Both the position numbers and the translations under genes were made by a program. Below the pieces are notes generated by a model that ran no database searches, was not told the DNA's origin, and worked only from the letters and a program-made list of their open reading frames with translations. A stretch of 64,000 nt of DNA from SZUA-265 sp966249405 (GTDB lineage Bacteria; Myxococcota_A; Polyangia; Polyangiales; Polyangiaceae), in assembly GCA_966249405.1 (NCBI GenBank), contig CBINDO010000002.1, forward strand, positions 14,929 through 78,928, given 5' to 3'. Shown piece by piece: positions 26,209 through 35,773 of this stretch; within the stretch, counting starts at the first letter, position 1; the number at the start of each line of letters is the position of its first letter.

Positions 26209-28434
26209 TTAGTGGCAGAGCAGATCCGAGACGAAGCGATAGCGTCCCGTCGAGCCCTCGGTCCAATAGATCACGACGTTTGAGCCGCTTCGAGCGACGC
26301 TGGGGGCCTTGGGAGCACTTGCGCTGGTGCTCACTGCGATATCGTCGATGACGGTGCAGTTGGCGTCGAACCTGTACAAGTGCACGGCATTACTGTCGGG
26401 TGACGTTGCTACGACGACGACGCCGTGGGCGGAGTCCGTGATTGCGACCTCTTGGTTTGCTGCAACCGTACCGAACGGGATCACGTTTGAAGTGCATTCG
26501 GTCACTCCGTCGGTGTTCTTGATCATGAACTTGAAGCCAGCGCCTTCGATCCACGCCAGGCCGTAACCTCCTTCGATCGACGATACATCCGCGTAGAAAG
26601 CACTGTCCGATAGTTGCTCCGATTCTCCGAGCTCGAGCGCGGGCGACACGAGCGACCAGTTGAGAGAACGGGGCGACGTCGTTTGCCAAAGAAGTCCAGA
26701 GTATTCGCCGTTCGAAGCGAGGTGAGGTAGGTACGAGTCAAGCGATCCGGTGATGACAGCGCTGCTCGTCAATGGGTCATCGCCCTGTTCACTGTGGGTA
26801 GACAAGTAGATCGTGTCGTTGGTCGGGCGCACTCCGACCATCAGCAGATCTCCTTGGCCTCGGGCGCTAATGTCGCCGATGCGTGGATAGTCGATGGTAC
26901 CCTCGCCTGGGACGTCGATGTCCTCCCACGTAGTGCCGTTGATGGTGATGCCCGCGTTGGCGAACTTCCCACCTGGCCCCTCGGTCGAGTAAATGACGCC
27001 CAACCCATTCGCCCACGCGATCTGAGGATGGTGGTAGACCTCGTCCGAGACTGGTGGGGTGAAGAATGGGCTGGAACCGAACGTGCCCGTGCCGCTGGCG
27101 TTGATGGACCCGTAGAACAACCCTTCGTCAGTGGGCGAGGTTCCCACGAGCGCAAAGAATCCGCTGTTGGTCGGTGCCACGGCCACCCTGTTTCGGTTCG
27201 TGATGCTCTTGATCGAACCCACCAATGACAAGCCGTCAGAGAGGTCGACCATGCCGTCGCAGTCGTTGTCGACACCGTCGCAGACTTCTGCTGCACCGGG
27301 CTTGGCGAGATTCGTCGAGTCGTCGCAGTCCGTGCCCGGGGCGTTGCTGCACAGCACAGAGCCAAAGCCGTCGTCGTCGTCGTCTTTCGCGCTTACCTCA
27401 CACGACGCGGACCCGCCCGACGAGACACACGCGACATCGCAATGGATTTCGTCAGAGTTGGAGCAGGTATCGACCTGCCAGTTGCCGTTACTGTCGCACG
27501 TGCGTATGGCGTCTCCATCCTCAGTACAAGCTGTCTCGAGGTCGCCAACACACGCGCCCCACATTCCAGTTCGGGAGTTGCAGCGACGCTCCCCGCAGTC
27601 GTTGCACGCTTCCACTTCATCGCCGACGCACTCGCAGCCGTCGTTGTATTCGCCGTTGCAGTTGGCGTCAGCGACCTCGGCGCATGTTTCCTCCGGCGCT
27701 GGTGAAACCTCGCCCGCGCACAGGGGTTGCCATTGACCATTTTCTTGGCACGTTTGGACACCGGCGACACACGGCCCTTCATCCGTCCCGCAGGCACGGG
27801 TTTCGTTGGGCGTGCAGTCGCAACCCTCATTGGGCAAACCGTTGCAGTTCTCATCGGCCAACGGGCGTTCACACGAATCGCTTTGTTCCGGCGCGATCGC
27901 ACCGATGCACGCGCCCCAAGTTCCCCCCGTGCATGTTCGTTTCCCGAGCTTGCAGTCGCCGATAGCGTCATCGGGGTTGTCGGTAATGGGCGCGCCATCC
28001 GGCGTTTCCCAGCAATCCGCGACTTCTCCCTCGGCGCATTCACACGTGTTGGCCTCGAGGCAATCCAACGTCCCCGACGTGTTTTCGTTCGGTGACGTAG
28101 AATCGCCAGTGGCAGTCGGTTCGGAAGACGTCGGTTCCGCCGACGAAGTTGAGCCCACGGCTGGAGGCGACGGTGCAGTGGTGGAGCCGGGCTCATCTTC
28201 GCTACTGCTGATCGATGTCCCGGGACTCGCGCTCGCCGTCTCGAAAGCGCTGGAGTTCGTGAACTCGTCAGTGCTGACGTTCGAGGTGCCGGCGTCTGCT
28301 TCCGGGTAGGTGCAGTTGGCTAGGTCCACGCACGTGACGTCGTCAGCGCACGCGGTGCACACCAAGGCGAGGAGGGCACTACGGCCAATCGACGAGGCAG
28401 GTCGTATGGAGGATGTGCTCGAAGGTAATAACAT
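26209..28434 (-). CDS. Large Cys-rich lipoprotein with MopE-type metal-binding motif
   Basis: 741 residues from ATG 28434. A signal peptide ends LVCTAC, followed by a Ser/Thr/Glu linker of about 100 residues. Repeated disulfide-rich modules come next, of the kind GxRTCxxGTWGACIG...CNGLPNEGCDC. A calcium/copper-type motif follows: DDDDDGFGS, GTDCDDSTNLAKPGAAEVCD, GVDNDCDG (MopE/Stigma-like repeat). The C-terminal 330 residues are beta-rich, probably a propeller, without Cys clusters until the end. Likely surface-exposed and metal-binding. It is convergent with the GH30 gene and divergent from the GH67 gene, which suggests a role on the cell surface during glycan use; that link is inferred. Confidence 0.82.
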   Translation of the reverse strand: MLLPSSTSSIRPASSIGRSALLALVCTACADDVTCVDLANCTYPEADAGTSNVSTDEFTNSSAFETASASPGTSISSSEDEPGSTTAPSPPAVGSTSSAEPTSSEPTATGDSTSPNENTSGTLDCLEANTCECAEGEVADCWETPDGAPITDNPDDAIGDCKLGKRTCTGGTWGACIGAIAPEQSDSCERPLADENCNGLPNEGCDCTPNETRACGTDEGPCVAGVQTCQENGQWQPLCAGEVSPAPEETCAEVADANCNGEYNDGCECVGDEVEACNDCGERRCNSRTGMWGACVGDLETACTEDGDAIRTCDSNGNWQVDTCSNSDEIHCDVACVSSGGSASCEVSAKDDDDDGFGSVLCSNAPGTDCDDSTNLAKPGAAEVCDGVDNDCDGMVDLSDGLSLVGSIKSITNRNRVAVAPTNSGFFALVGTSPTDEGLFYGSINASGTGTFGSSPFFTPPVSDEVYHHPQIAWANGLGVIYSTEGPGGKFANAGITINGTTWEDIDVPGEGTIDYPRIGDISARGQGDLLMVGVRPTNDTIYLSTHSEQGDDPLTSSAVITGSLDSYLPHLASNGEYSGLLWQTTSPRSLNWSLVSPALELGESEQLSDSAFYADVSSIEGGYGLAWIEGAGFKFMIKNTDGVTECTSNVIPFGTVAANQEVAITDSAHGVVVVATSPDSNAVHLYRFDANCTVIDDIAVSTSASAPKAPSVARSGSNVVIYWTEGSTGRYRFVSDLLCH

Positions 28435-29023
28435 GTGGGTCACCCTAACAGGTTTGTGGTTGCGTTCAATTGGGTCTCGAATTTTCACCGTTCACCCTTG
28501 CAGCCGTGACCGACGTCCTCGGGGAACGGAAGTGCACACAGGTGCGAGAGCGAGACGGAGGAGGCTGAACAGCCTGCAGCGCGCGCTCCGATGTGACAGG
28601 TGTCTCACGTAGTGGTGACGCTCTCGAACTCGTCGGTGTGAATCTGTCGCGCGAACGCGGGAGACTTCCCACCGACCACCGGGTTCGACACCCTGCCGTG
28701 AGTGTTGTCGCAGTTGGGGCACGAAGGCACTTCGGCCTCCCGCGAGTTGGGTTGCTCACCGGCGTCTTTTTTGTGCTCCCTTCGGGCCGTTCTCGGCGAC
28801 GGCCCCAAAACAGGTGCGCCAGTGACGGGAACCGAAGAGCTGTCGGACGCCGGACGGGCCGCGACTTGCGCGATCTGCCGGGCGGCCCGCGGGCGCGGCG
28901 CCGGCCCCGGATGCGCTTGGACGTCTGCAATCCCGCCGCCGCGGCTGAAAGATTGTGTTCGCGGTGGTTGAACGCTTTTCCCGAGATCGACCCGAGGGGG
29001 TTCGGGCACTCTTAGGGAAGATC
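28435..29023. other. 589-bp divergent intergenic region
   Basis: Lies between the divergent Cys-rich lipoprotein and GH67 genes and should hold both promoters. No credible small gene, tRNA or strong hairpin was found. One TGTCTCAC octamer lies at 28601-28608. Confidence 0.6.
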
Positions 29024-31624
29024 ATGACACAGTCTGGGCCTTTGCCGTTCTCTCGCTCTTCCCACCGCCGCCGCGTTCGCGCCGCGAGCGGGTTGGTTTC
29101 CACGTTTGCGTTGGTTGCGTTTTGCGCCTGTGGATCCGAGGGCTCCACGGCTCCCGGCGGGACCCAGCCCACCGAGGGGACACCTTCCACCGCCGTGCCG
29201 GTGACCCCACCCGGTGGGACGCCGGGCGCGGTGGACCCGACGGCCTCGCCGACGCAACCGGGCGTTCCGGTCAGTCCGTCGAATACGGCGACACCTCCCG
29301 GCGATCCCGTTACCCCGGGAACGAATCCGCCGGGAACTCCGCCTGCCAATCCTCCAGCCGTCCCGCCCGGCACCGAGCCGGGTGTCACGCCGACGGTCCC
29401 CGTGACGCCGCCTCCGGCGGGGACGGAGGTGCCGGAGACTTATCCAGCCCCAGCTACGCCGCCCGCCGACGAAGACGGTTCCGACCTCTGGTTGCGCTAC
29501 CCCCAGGTTCCGATCCCAAACCGGCTGGCAGAGTATCAAGCGGCGCTCACTCACGTAGTGGCGATGAAGGGAGACTCGGCGACGTTGAACATCGCGGAGG
29601 GAGAACTCGTCGCGGGTCTCAGCGGGCTCACTGGAGAAACGGTCGCTGCGGCCGCCGAAATACAAGGCGAAGGAGCGGTCGTCGTCGGAACGGCGGAGAC
29701 GTCGAGCATCATTGCTGCCTTGCCTTTGGCGAGCCGCTTGGCTGCCGTCGGGGACGAGGGCTACATCGTCGAAGCCACACAAACGGCGAGTGGGCAAAAC
29801 GTAATCGCGGTCGCTGCGAACACCGAGGTGGGCGCGCTCTACGGAACCTTCGCGTTGCTTCGCCACTTGCAGATGCACAAGACACTCACCGGTCTGGCGA
29901 TCACGGAGTCGCCAAAGGTGAAACACCGGTTGCTCAATCATTGGGACAACCTCGACGGGTCCGTCGAGCGCGGATACGCGGGCAAGTCGCTCTGGAACTG
30001 GGGTGCGTTGCCTGGCACGGTCTCACCGCGTTACGCCGAATACGCACGCGCCAACGCATCGCTCGGCGTCAACGGCGCGGTGCTCACCAACGTGAACGCG
30101 GACGCGCAGGTGTTGACGGCGCAATACATCGACAAGGTCGCTGCGATCGCAAACGTGTTCCGTCCGTACGGCATCAAGGTGTACCTCACAGCTCGGTTCA
30201 GCGCGCCAACCCAAGTTGGTGGTCTGAACACCGCCGATCCGAACGACGCTGGGGTCAAGGCGTGGTGGGTCGACAAGGCCAACGAGATCTACGAGAAGAT
30301 CCCGGACTTCGGCGGCTTCCTCGTCAAGGCCAACTCCGAAGGGCAGCCTGGGCCACAGGATTACGGTCGAACGCACGCCGAGGGCGCCAACACCCTGGCT
30401 GCGGCGGTCGGCCCTCACGGCGGGATCGTCATGTGGCGGGCGTTCGTCTACTCCCAGACCTCGCCAACCGACCGCATCAAGCAGGCGTACGAGGAGTTCG
30501 AGCCGCTCGATGGACAGTTCAGTGACAACGTGGTTGTGCAGGTTAAGAACGGTCCGTTGGACTTCCAGCCCCGTGAGCCGTTCTCGCCGCTGTTTGGGAG
30601 CATGCCTGGCACGCCTTTGGCCTTGGAACTGCAGGTCACCAAGGAGTACTTGGGCTCTGACACGCACCTCGCGTACTTGGGGACGATGTGGGAAGAGGTC
30701 CTCGAGGCGGACACTTTCGCCAAGGGCGAAGGCTCTACCGTCGCGCGCGTGATCGACGGTGAGGTGCACGACTACTCGACGACAGTGATGGCCGGCGTGG
30801 CGAACATCGGTTCGGACACAAATTGGAGCGGGTCGCACTTCAACCAGGCGAACTGGTATGCGTTCGGGCGTTTGGCGTGGAACCCCGATGGCTCGTCGGA
30901 GGCCATCGCTGACGAATGGGTGAGACAGACGTTCTCGAACGATCCAGTCGTCGTCGAGCCTGTCGTCGAAATGATGATGATGTCGCGACAGACGCTGGTC
31001 GATTACATGACCCCTCTCGGTCTGGCGCACATCATGGCCTCTGACCATCATTATGGTCCAGGCCCTTGGCTGAACGACTTTGCAGACCGCCCCGAGTGGA
31101 ACCCAGTATATTACCACAAGGCCGACGCCAACGGCGTGGGCTTCGATCGTACGGCGGCAGGGAGCAACGCGGTGGCCCAGTACTTCTCCCCGCTTCGGGA
31201 GGAGCTCTCCGACAAGAGTCGTATCTCCGAAGACCTCCTGCTGTTCTTCCATCACGTGGGCTGGCAGGAGCCGTTGAGCTCGGGCAGGCCCTTGTGGGAG
31301 GAGCTCGTGCACCGCTACAGCCTCGGCGTCGACGAAGTCGGTCAAATGCGAGACTCCTGGGCCACGGTCAGCGGTCGCGTCGATGCGGCGCGTTTCGACG
31401 CCGTCGACGCGTTCCTCGAGATCCAACACTACGAAGCACGTTGGTGGCGCGACGCATGCCTCACCTACTTCAGCAGCATCTCCAAGGCCGCGATTCCCGC
31501 CGGCTACGCTCAACCGGCCAACGCCCTCAGCTTCTATCAAGGCTTGCCCGATCCGCCGGACGTCACCAAACCTCGTATGAACCAGGTTTACACTGGTAGT
31601 CCGTCGCCAGCTATCTTGGAGTGA
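29024..31624 (+). CDS. GH67 alpha-glucuronidase lipoprotein
   Basis: 866 residues from ATG 29024 with AGGGAAG upstream. A signal peptide ends VAFCAC; a Pro/Thr/Gly linker of about 120 residues follows. The three-domain GH67 body comes next: an N-terminal beta domain, then a TIM barrel with LLNHWDNLDGSVERGYAG, GFLVKANSEGQPGPQDYG (candidate acid Glu439), PLDGQFSDN, KNGPLDFQPREPFSPLFG and GVANIGSDTNWSGSHFNQAN, then a helical C-domain. GH67 enzymes remove (4-O-methyl)glucuronic acid from xylo-oligosaccharides. They are usually intracellular or periplasmic, so a surface-tethered form with a long linker is noteworthy. Flanked by two GH30 genes. Confidence 0.93.
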   Translation: MTQSGPLPFSRSSHRRRVRAASGLVSTFALVAFCACGSEGSTAPGGTQPTEGTPSTAVPVTPPGGTPGAVDPTASPTQPGVPVSPSNTATPPGDPVTPGTNPPGTPPANPPAVPPGTEPGVTPTVPVTPPPAGTEVPETYPAPATPPADEDGSDLWLRYPQVPIPNRLAEYQAALTHVVAMKGDSATLNIAEGELVAGLSGLTGETVAAAAEIQGEGAVVVGTAETSSIIAALPLASRLAAVGDEGYIVEATQTASGQNVIAVAANTEVGALYGTFALLRHLQMHKTLTGLAITESPKVKHRLLNHWDNLDGSVERGYAGKSLWNWGALPGTVSPRYAEYARANASLGVNGAVLTNVNADAQVLTAQYIDKVAAIANVFRPYGIKVYLTARFSAPTQVGGLNTADPNDAGVKAWWVDKANEIYEKIPDFGGFLVKANSEGQPGPQDYGRTHAEGANTLAAAVGPHGGIVMWRAFVYSQTSPTDRIKQAYEEFEPLDGQFSDNVVVQVKNGPLDFQPREPFSPLFGSMPGTPLALELQVTKEYLGSDTHLAYLGTMWEEVLEADTFAKGEGSTVARVIDGEVHDYSTTVMAGVANIGSDTNWSGSHFNQANWYAFGRLAWNPDGSSEAIADEWVRQTFSNDPVVVEPVVEMMMMSRQTLVDYMTPLGLAHIMASDHHYGPGPWLNDFADRPEWNPVYYHKADANGVGFDRTAAGSNAVAQYFSPLREELSDKSRISEDLLLFFHHVGWQEPLSSGRPLWEELVHRYSLGVDEVGQMRDSWATVSGRVDAARFDAVDAFLEIQHYEARWWRDACLTYFSSISKAAIPAGYAQPANALSFYQGLPDPPDVTKPRMNQVYTGSPSPAILE

Positions 31625-31734
31625 GGACGAGTGCGGCGTCCAGCCGCGGTGGATCCGGTCGTCTGGACGCCAGCATCAAAGGCGGCCTGGCTGCACCTCG
31701 AGGTCCGCGAGAGCGGCGGCGAAGCACTCTTTGC

Positions 31735-31776
31735 AAAAGAAGAAGGGGACATCGACGGCGTCGATACCCCCTTCTT
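31735..31776 (-). terminator. Intrinsic terminator after the second GH30 gene
   Basis: Two-part hairpin on the minus strand: outer stem AAGAAGGGG/CCCCTTCTT and inner stem ATCGAC/GTCGAT with a GGC loop, followed on the minus strand by a T-rich run. It lies 16 bp beyond the stop of the minus-strand GH30 gene. Confidence 0.75.
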
Positions 31777-31791
31777 TGCGAGCGTGTGCAG

Positions 31792-33315
31792 TTACGGCTC
31801 GATGTTCACGGTTGCGAACCCGTTTGCCGGTACGCTGAAAGATACGGTGCGTGCCCCCGCCGTCAACGTCTGCTGTTGAGCGGAGCCGCCCGAGTTGTAG
31901 ATGATGGTCACGAAGCCGCCGTCCGGGTTCTTGAATGCGAGAGCATCGGCGGAGCCGGTGGTTGCGACCCGTACTGCGCCGGGCTCCACGAACTGCGAGA
32001 CGTGACGGAAGACATAGTAGGCCGGGGTGACGTTCAGTTTCTTTGCGGTGCGGTCGACCGTGAGCAGCGCGTTTTGCGGCCACGGGCGCTCGTAGTCCGA
32101 GTTGTGGCCCTTGGTGTCGAGCACCATGTTCCACGCGTTGTAGCTGTTTACGCCTGCCTCGATCCAGTCGCGGATGTAGCCCCAGCTTTCCACGGCATAT
32201 GCGTAGTCATTCGCTGGCTGATCCGCGTTGAAGGGAGGAAAGCCGGCGGGGTTCCAGTGATAGTTGCCGCACTTGTGCTCGGTCTGGATCACGGGGACGT
32301 CGTAGTTGTTGGCGAACGAACCAACCGACCCGATCGTGTTCCACTGCAAGCCCATGCCCTTGATGTATGCCCTCGCGGCAGCGTCGCCCATCACGGTCGC
32401 CGCCAAGTCGAGATCTTTACCAGCATCACCGTTGGAGAGGGTGCCCATCCAGATCTCAGCCTCGACTCCACGCTCTTCGAACGTGGGCCCGAGGTAGGTC
32501 TTGATGAAATCGGCCATGACCGCGCCCGACCACAGACACGAGGGGTAACGTGTCGCGTAACCAGGTTCGTTTTGCGGGTGAACGGCCTCGATCACCAGGC
32601 CCGCCTCTTCGTTGTACTTCTCGACGAACAGCGCCAGGTATAGGGCGAGAGCGCTCAAGACCGTGGGCTCGTTCTTGATTGTCGCTTCGGCTGTCTCACC
32701 TTGTTTGATGCCGTTGAGATCGTTGTTGCTCTTCATCCACGCTGGCGGACTCCACGGGCTCGCCCAAAGGCGTAGGTCGGGTTTGACCGCCATCGCCGCT
32801 TTGATGTACGGAATCAGATACATCTGATCGCGATCGATCGAGAAGTTCGTCATCTCTGCGTCGTTGGGTGTGTCGTTGAGCGTGTAACGCTCGAGGGCGT
32901 AGTCGCTGGCGCCAATCGGGATGCGTCCCCATGCGAAGCGGGCGCCGTCTTGACCGTCGAACAAAAGATCGATGGCGCGCGCTCGCTCCGCGGCGTCGAG
33001 GACGGCGAGCGCGTCCCAACCAGCCTCGTTGAAGGTCCCGCCCATACCCGTCCACTCTTGGTAAGTCGTGGCCTCGTTGATGGTGAGGCTTGCGTTGCCG
33101 GCGCCATCGGTGAGAGTGCCTTCTTGCCAGAACGCACCGTCAGCCGACGTCACGAGCTCGGGCAGCGTGGGCGGTGGGGGCGGCGGCGGTGGGACATTCG
33201 GTGGTACGGCGGGCGGAGTGGACGTCTCCGTCGTGGTGGGTTGCACCGTCGGGTTGGGCGTAACCGAGGTCGGTGTTGGGTCAGTTGGCGTCGGAGGCGC
33301 CGCGCTCGGCGTCAA
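31792..33315 (-). CDS. GH30-family glycoside hydrolase, catalytic part of a frame-broken gene
   Basis: Paralogue of the GH30 at 24.3 kb, similar along its whole length. It has RIPIGASDY, SIDRDQMYLIPYIKAAM, the acid/base Glu in HPQNEPGY, the nucleophile Glu in QTEHKCG, and the same C-terminal beta domain. This frame has only a weak TTG start at 33315 and no signal peptide. The signal peptide and first linker half lie in another frame upstream (33281-33631). Removing the 73-bp segment between the 17-bp direct repeats joins both into one 588-residue lipoprotein, close to the 590 of its paralogue. As it stands, the exported enzyme cannot be made without a frame change. Confidence 0.82.
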   Translation of the reverse strand: MTPSAAPPTPTDPTPTSVTPNPTVQPTTTETSTPPAVPPNVPPPPPPPPTLPELVTSADGAFWQEGTLTDGAGNASLTINEATTYQEWTGMGGTFNEAGWDALAVLDAAERARAIDLLFDGQDGARFAWGRIPIGASDYALERYTLNDTPNDAEMTNFSIDRDQMYLIPYIKAAMAVKPDLRLWASPWSPPAWMKSNNDLNGIKQGETAEATIKNEPTVLSALALYLALFVEKYNEEAGLVIEAVHPQNEPGYATRYPSCLWSGAVMADFIKTYLGPTFEERGVEAEIWMGTLSNGDAGKDLDLAATVMGDAAARAYIKGMGLQWNTIGSVGSFANNYDVPVIQTEHKCGNYHWNPAGFPPFNADQPANDYAYAVESWGYIRDWIEAGVNSYNAWNMVLDTKGHNSDYERPWPQNALLTVDRTAKKLNVTPAYYVFRHVSQFVEPGAVRVATTGSADALAFKNPDGGFVTIIYNSGGSAQQQTLTAGARTVSFSVPANGFATVNIEP

Positions 33316-33631
33316 GCCACCCAGGCCCTGAAGTCGCTGCCGAGCGCGATGCTTTTGATGGCGTCGGAGGCGCCGGGTTCGGAGTCACGTCGGTTGCCGG
33401 CGGGGTAACGGGCGTCACCGGCGTCGGAGTCTGGCCCGGTTGCACGGGAGTAGGTGGCGTCGCCGTTCCCGGAGTGACCGGCGCTGGGTTGGTGGGGACC
33501 GGTGTGGGAGTAGTTGTAGGCGTCGTAGATGAACTCGGCTCGACGGCGGGCGAACTCCCGCCATCCGAGCCACAGCTCGTCACCAGACACGCCAACAAAC
33601 CACTTGCGATGGATAACGTCGATTTCCTCAC
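33281..33631 (-). pseudogene. Signal peptide and linker of the second GH30, out of frame with the enzyme
   Basis: GTG 33631 with GAGG 6 bases upstream starts a lipoprotein signal peptide (SIASGLLACLVTSC) and a Thr/Pro linker (TPTPVPTNPAPVTPGT...). It then runs out of frame at the 73-bp insertion and stops at 33281. The ribosome site and lipobox are intact, so this is the true 5' end of the GH30 gene at 31792. It could be a decayed gene, a switchable one, or an assembly artefact. Confidence 0.8.
33286..33375. repeat. 17-bp direct repeats flanking a 56-bp spacer (73-bp period)
   Basis: TGGCGTCGGAGGCGCCG occurs at 33286-33302 and 33359-33375. Similarity extends about 11 bp further on one side at 8 of 11 positions. 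The period of 73 is not a multiple of three and changes the frame by exactly the amount that separates the two halves of the GH30 gene. The spacer contains its own 8-bp inverted repeat CGCTCGGC/GCCGAGCG (33303-33310, 33339-33346). Confidence 0.9.
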
Positions 33632-33969
33632 TGCTTACCTCGTCGCCAGCATAGTGTCGGCGGGAGGCCGCTCGAGGTACCGCTTCCACCGTGGACCACA
33701 ACACGCCGAACGCGGGTGCAATTTTCTTCCTTCGCGGATCCGATGGTCTGTTTCGGGTGTTCGGGTTCGCTCCGATCGCGCCTCGAGAAAGCGCGCGCGT
33801 GCAGTTTGTGAAGCGGATGCAGCCGCCTCCTGGATACAGCGAACGCAGCCCTTTGCGCTGCCCAGCACCGTGATCGCCCACAGCACGTCGTCACGCGACG
33901 TATTCTGGGGGAATACGGTATCGAGGCGTGCAACTGGCGCACGTACTCGGCAGCGCGTACGTTTCGAGG
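33632..33969. other. 338-bp divergent intergenic region
   Basis: Lies between the divergent GH30 5' end and the next lipoprotein gene. It should hold both promoters. No gene, strong hairpin or operator was recognised. Confidence 0.55.
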
Positions 33970-35604
33970 ATGTCGCACTTTCGACTCACCTCGCTTTCAG
34001 TCTTGTCCACGGCTTTCCTCTTTGCCAGCTGTGGCGGGCGCACTTACGGCGAACCTCCCGCCGATCAGGAATCGGACACTTCCGGAACGGTCACGAGCCC
34101 CGCGAGCGACGGCGATCAATCTCAGCCTTCGACGACCGCAACCGAAGGCGAGCAATCGAGTGGAGGCAGTGAACCCGAAGGTCCCAATACCGTGGTCCCT
34201 CCCACCACGAGTACGACCATTCCCCCTTCGACCACGACGACCGTCACGCCGCCGGATGACCCGACAGAGACGTCGAGCGAGGTGGACGGTGGCGGCGTCG
34301 TCAAGCCGCCGGTGATCGTCGATCCGCCTGCACCGGTGTGCCCAGATCAGTGCGGCAACGACGTCGTCGACTCGTGCGACATCTGCACCACCGGCCCAGG
34401 GCCAGGCGTCGATCCCGTGTCCGCCGCCCCACCGAACCAAGACTTGCTCGCTCCGCCGATCGATCCCATCTGCACGACGGTGACCGAACAGTGTGATGGA
34501 GCGCTGGCTCCGGAACAGACCTGCGTGGCGATCGGCTTCGTTGGTGGGACATTGAGCTGTGGCTCGGCGTGCCGTTACGATGACGCGCAGTGTGAGAGTT
34601 GTCTCGCCAACCCGGAAACGCAAGCGTGCCGGGACGACTTGGCCGTCGGCAAGAAGCCTCGACACGTCGCTTTGGCGACCAACGAGACGGCGTTAGCGGC
34701 CGCTTGGGACGAAGACTGCGTAGCCAAGGTTGGCTGGTTCGACGCGTCTCTCGACACCTTGCACACGACGACCTTAGAGGGCGCCCCATGTCCTTCGGCG
34801 ACCGCCGGGATCACTCTGGCGCCGCTCTTGGACGGCTGGGTCGCTGAGGTCGAAACCAGGCAATTCCGGCTCGGACCAAGCGGTGAGATGTTGAGTGAAC
34901 GGGATACGCAAGGAACTGCGCTGTTTGCGGCGCCGCGTGTCGGTGACACCCCGCTCGTTGTGAGACATGACAGCTACGGCGTCGTTTCGGCGTCGCTGCT
35001 CGACGAAGCGGGCGACGACGTTTGGACTCGCCAGATCTCCGATTCGGTCACCGAGGCGCAGTATGGTTCTGCGGCTGCCGTGAGCGATGGCTTCCTCGTC
35101 GCGCTTCGCACCGATGTCGGCGTGCAAGTGTTTCACTTGGACGCTGCCACGGGAACGGTCGACGCGGTCAGCTCACCGGGGAGCTCGAGCACGGAGTATC
35201 CCCAGCTCCACGCCGCGGCCGGTGAAGTGCGCTTGGTGTGGGCGGACTTCGGAGGCAGCCCGCAGGTGCACTGGGCCAAACTCACCGAGCACGGTGAACG
35301 GATCGGTGACGTCGTGCAGATCGGGGCGTCGCCCGACTACTTCAACCGCAGTCCGATCGTCGTCGATGGGGAGGACACTGTGGTGCTGTTCGGTGGCTAT
35401 ACGGGTGGCACCGGCGTTGGTCAAGCTACTCACTTGCGTCGAGTTGCGGCCAACGGCTCGACCACGGCGGGTGACGTGGCAATTCAATCGGATCCGAATC
35501 GCGTTCAATGGCCGCAGCTCGTCGCGTTCGACGGCGCCTTCGTGACCGCGTGGGTCGGCAACGGCGACGCCGGCCGCGTCGGCTTGGCGAAGCTCGACCT
35601 TTAG
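33970..35604 (+). CDS. Cys-rich lipoprotein with beta-propeller-like C-terminal region
   Basis: 544 residues from ATG 33970. A signal peptide ends FLFASC, then a Thr/Ser/Glu/Pro linker of about 110 residues. A disulfide-rich module follows (CPDQCGNDVVDSCDIC, EQCDGALAPEQTCVAIGF, GGTLSCGSACRYDDAQC), a type widespread in myxobacterial surface proteins. The last 330 residues show repeated four-stranded units (HVALATNETALAAAWDEDC, YGSAAAVSDGFLVALRTDVG, YPQLHAAAGEVRLVWADFGG), probably a propeller. No catalytic signature. A strong 11-bp hairpin lies 64 bp beyond its stop. Function unknown. Confidence 0.78.
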   Translation: MSHFRLTSLSVLSTAFLFASCGGRTYGEPPADQESDTSGTVTSPASDGDQSQPSTTATEGEQSSGGSEPEGPNTVVPPTTSTTIPPSTTTTVTPPDDPTETSSEVDGGGVVKPPVIVDPPAPVCPDQCGNDVVDSCDICTTGPGPGVDPVSAAPPNQDLLAPPIDPICTTVTEQCDGALAPEQTCVAIGFVGGTLSCGSACRYDDAQCESCLANPETQACRDDLAVGKKPRHVALATNETALAAAWDEDCVAKVGWFDASLDTLHTTTLEGAPCPSATAGITLAPLLDGWVAEVETRQFRLGPSGEMLSERDTQGTALFAAPRVGDTPLVVRHDSYGVVSASLLDEAGDDVWTRQISDSVTEAQYGSAAAVSDGFLVALRTDVGVQVFHLDAATGTVDAVSSPGSSSTEYPQLHAAAGEVRLVWADFGGSPQVHWAKLTEHGERIGDVVQIGASPDYFNRSPIVVDGEDTVVLFGGYTGGTGVGQATHLRRVAANGSTTAGDVAIQSDPNRVQWPQLVAFDGAFVTAWVGNGDAGRVGLAKLDL

Positions 35605-35667
35605 GACTGCGCGAAGGTCAGTCTTTGCACGCTGGCAAAACGCCGCGCGTGAGCCAATTCGACCCAG

Positions 35668-35694
35668 GACACCGAGACGACTTGTCTCGGTGTC
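35668..35694 (+). terminator. 11-bp hairpin after the propeller lipoprotein gene
   Basis: Perfect inverted repeat GACACCGAGAC/GTCTCGGTGTC with a 5-nt GACTT loop. Very stable but without a T-run; it could end the upstream transcript or protect its 3' end. Confidence 0.6.
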
Positions 35695-35773
35695 GGCTGG
35701 TAGGTTGGCCGCGACGATGGGATGCCGGCCTGTTTTCGTTACGTTGGGACGTGACAGCGCTAAGTGATCGGGA

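Noticed and set aside
30023..31540. 505-codon minus-strand open frame opposite the GH67 gene
   Set aside because: The plus strand is a full GH67 enzyme with conserved motifs; the antisense product is His/Arg/Val-rich with no recognisable domain.
31635..31671. GGCGTCCAG/CTGGACGCC inverted repeat after the GH67 gene
   Set aside because: The 19-nt loop and missing T-run make it a poor terminator candidate compared with the hairpin at 31740-31776.
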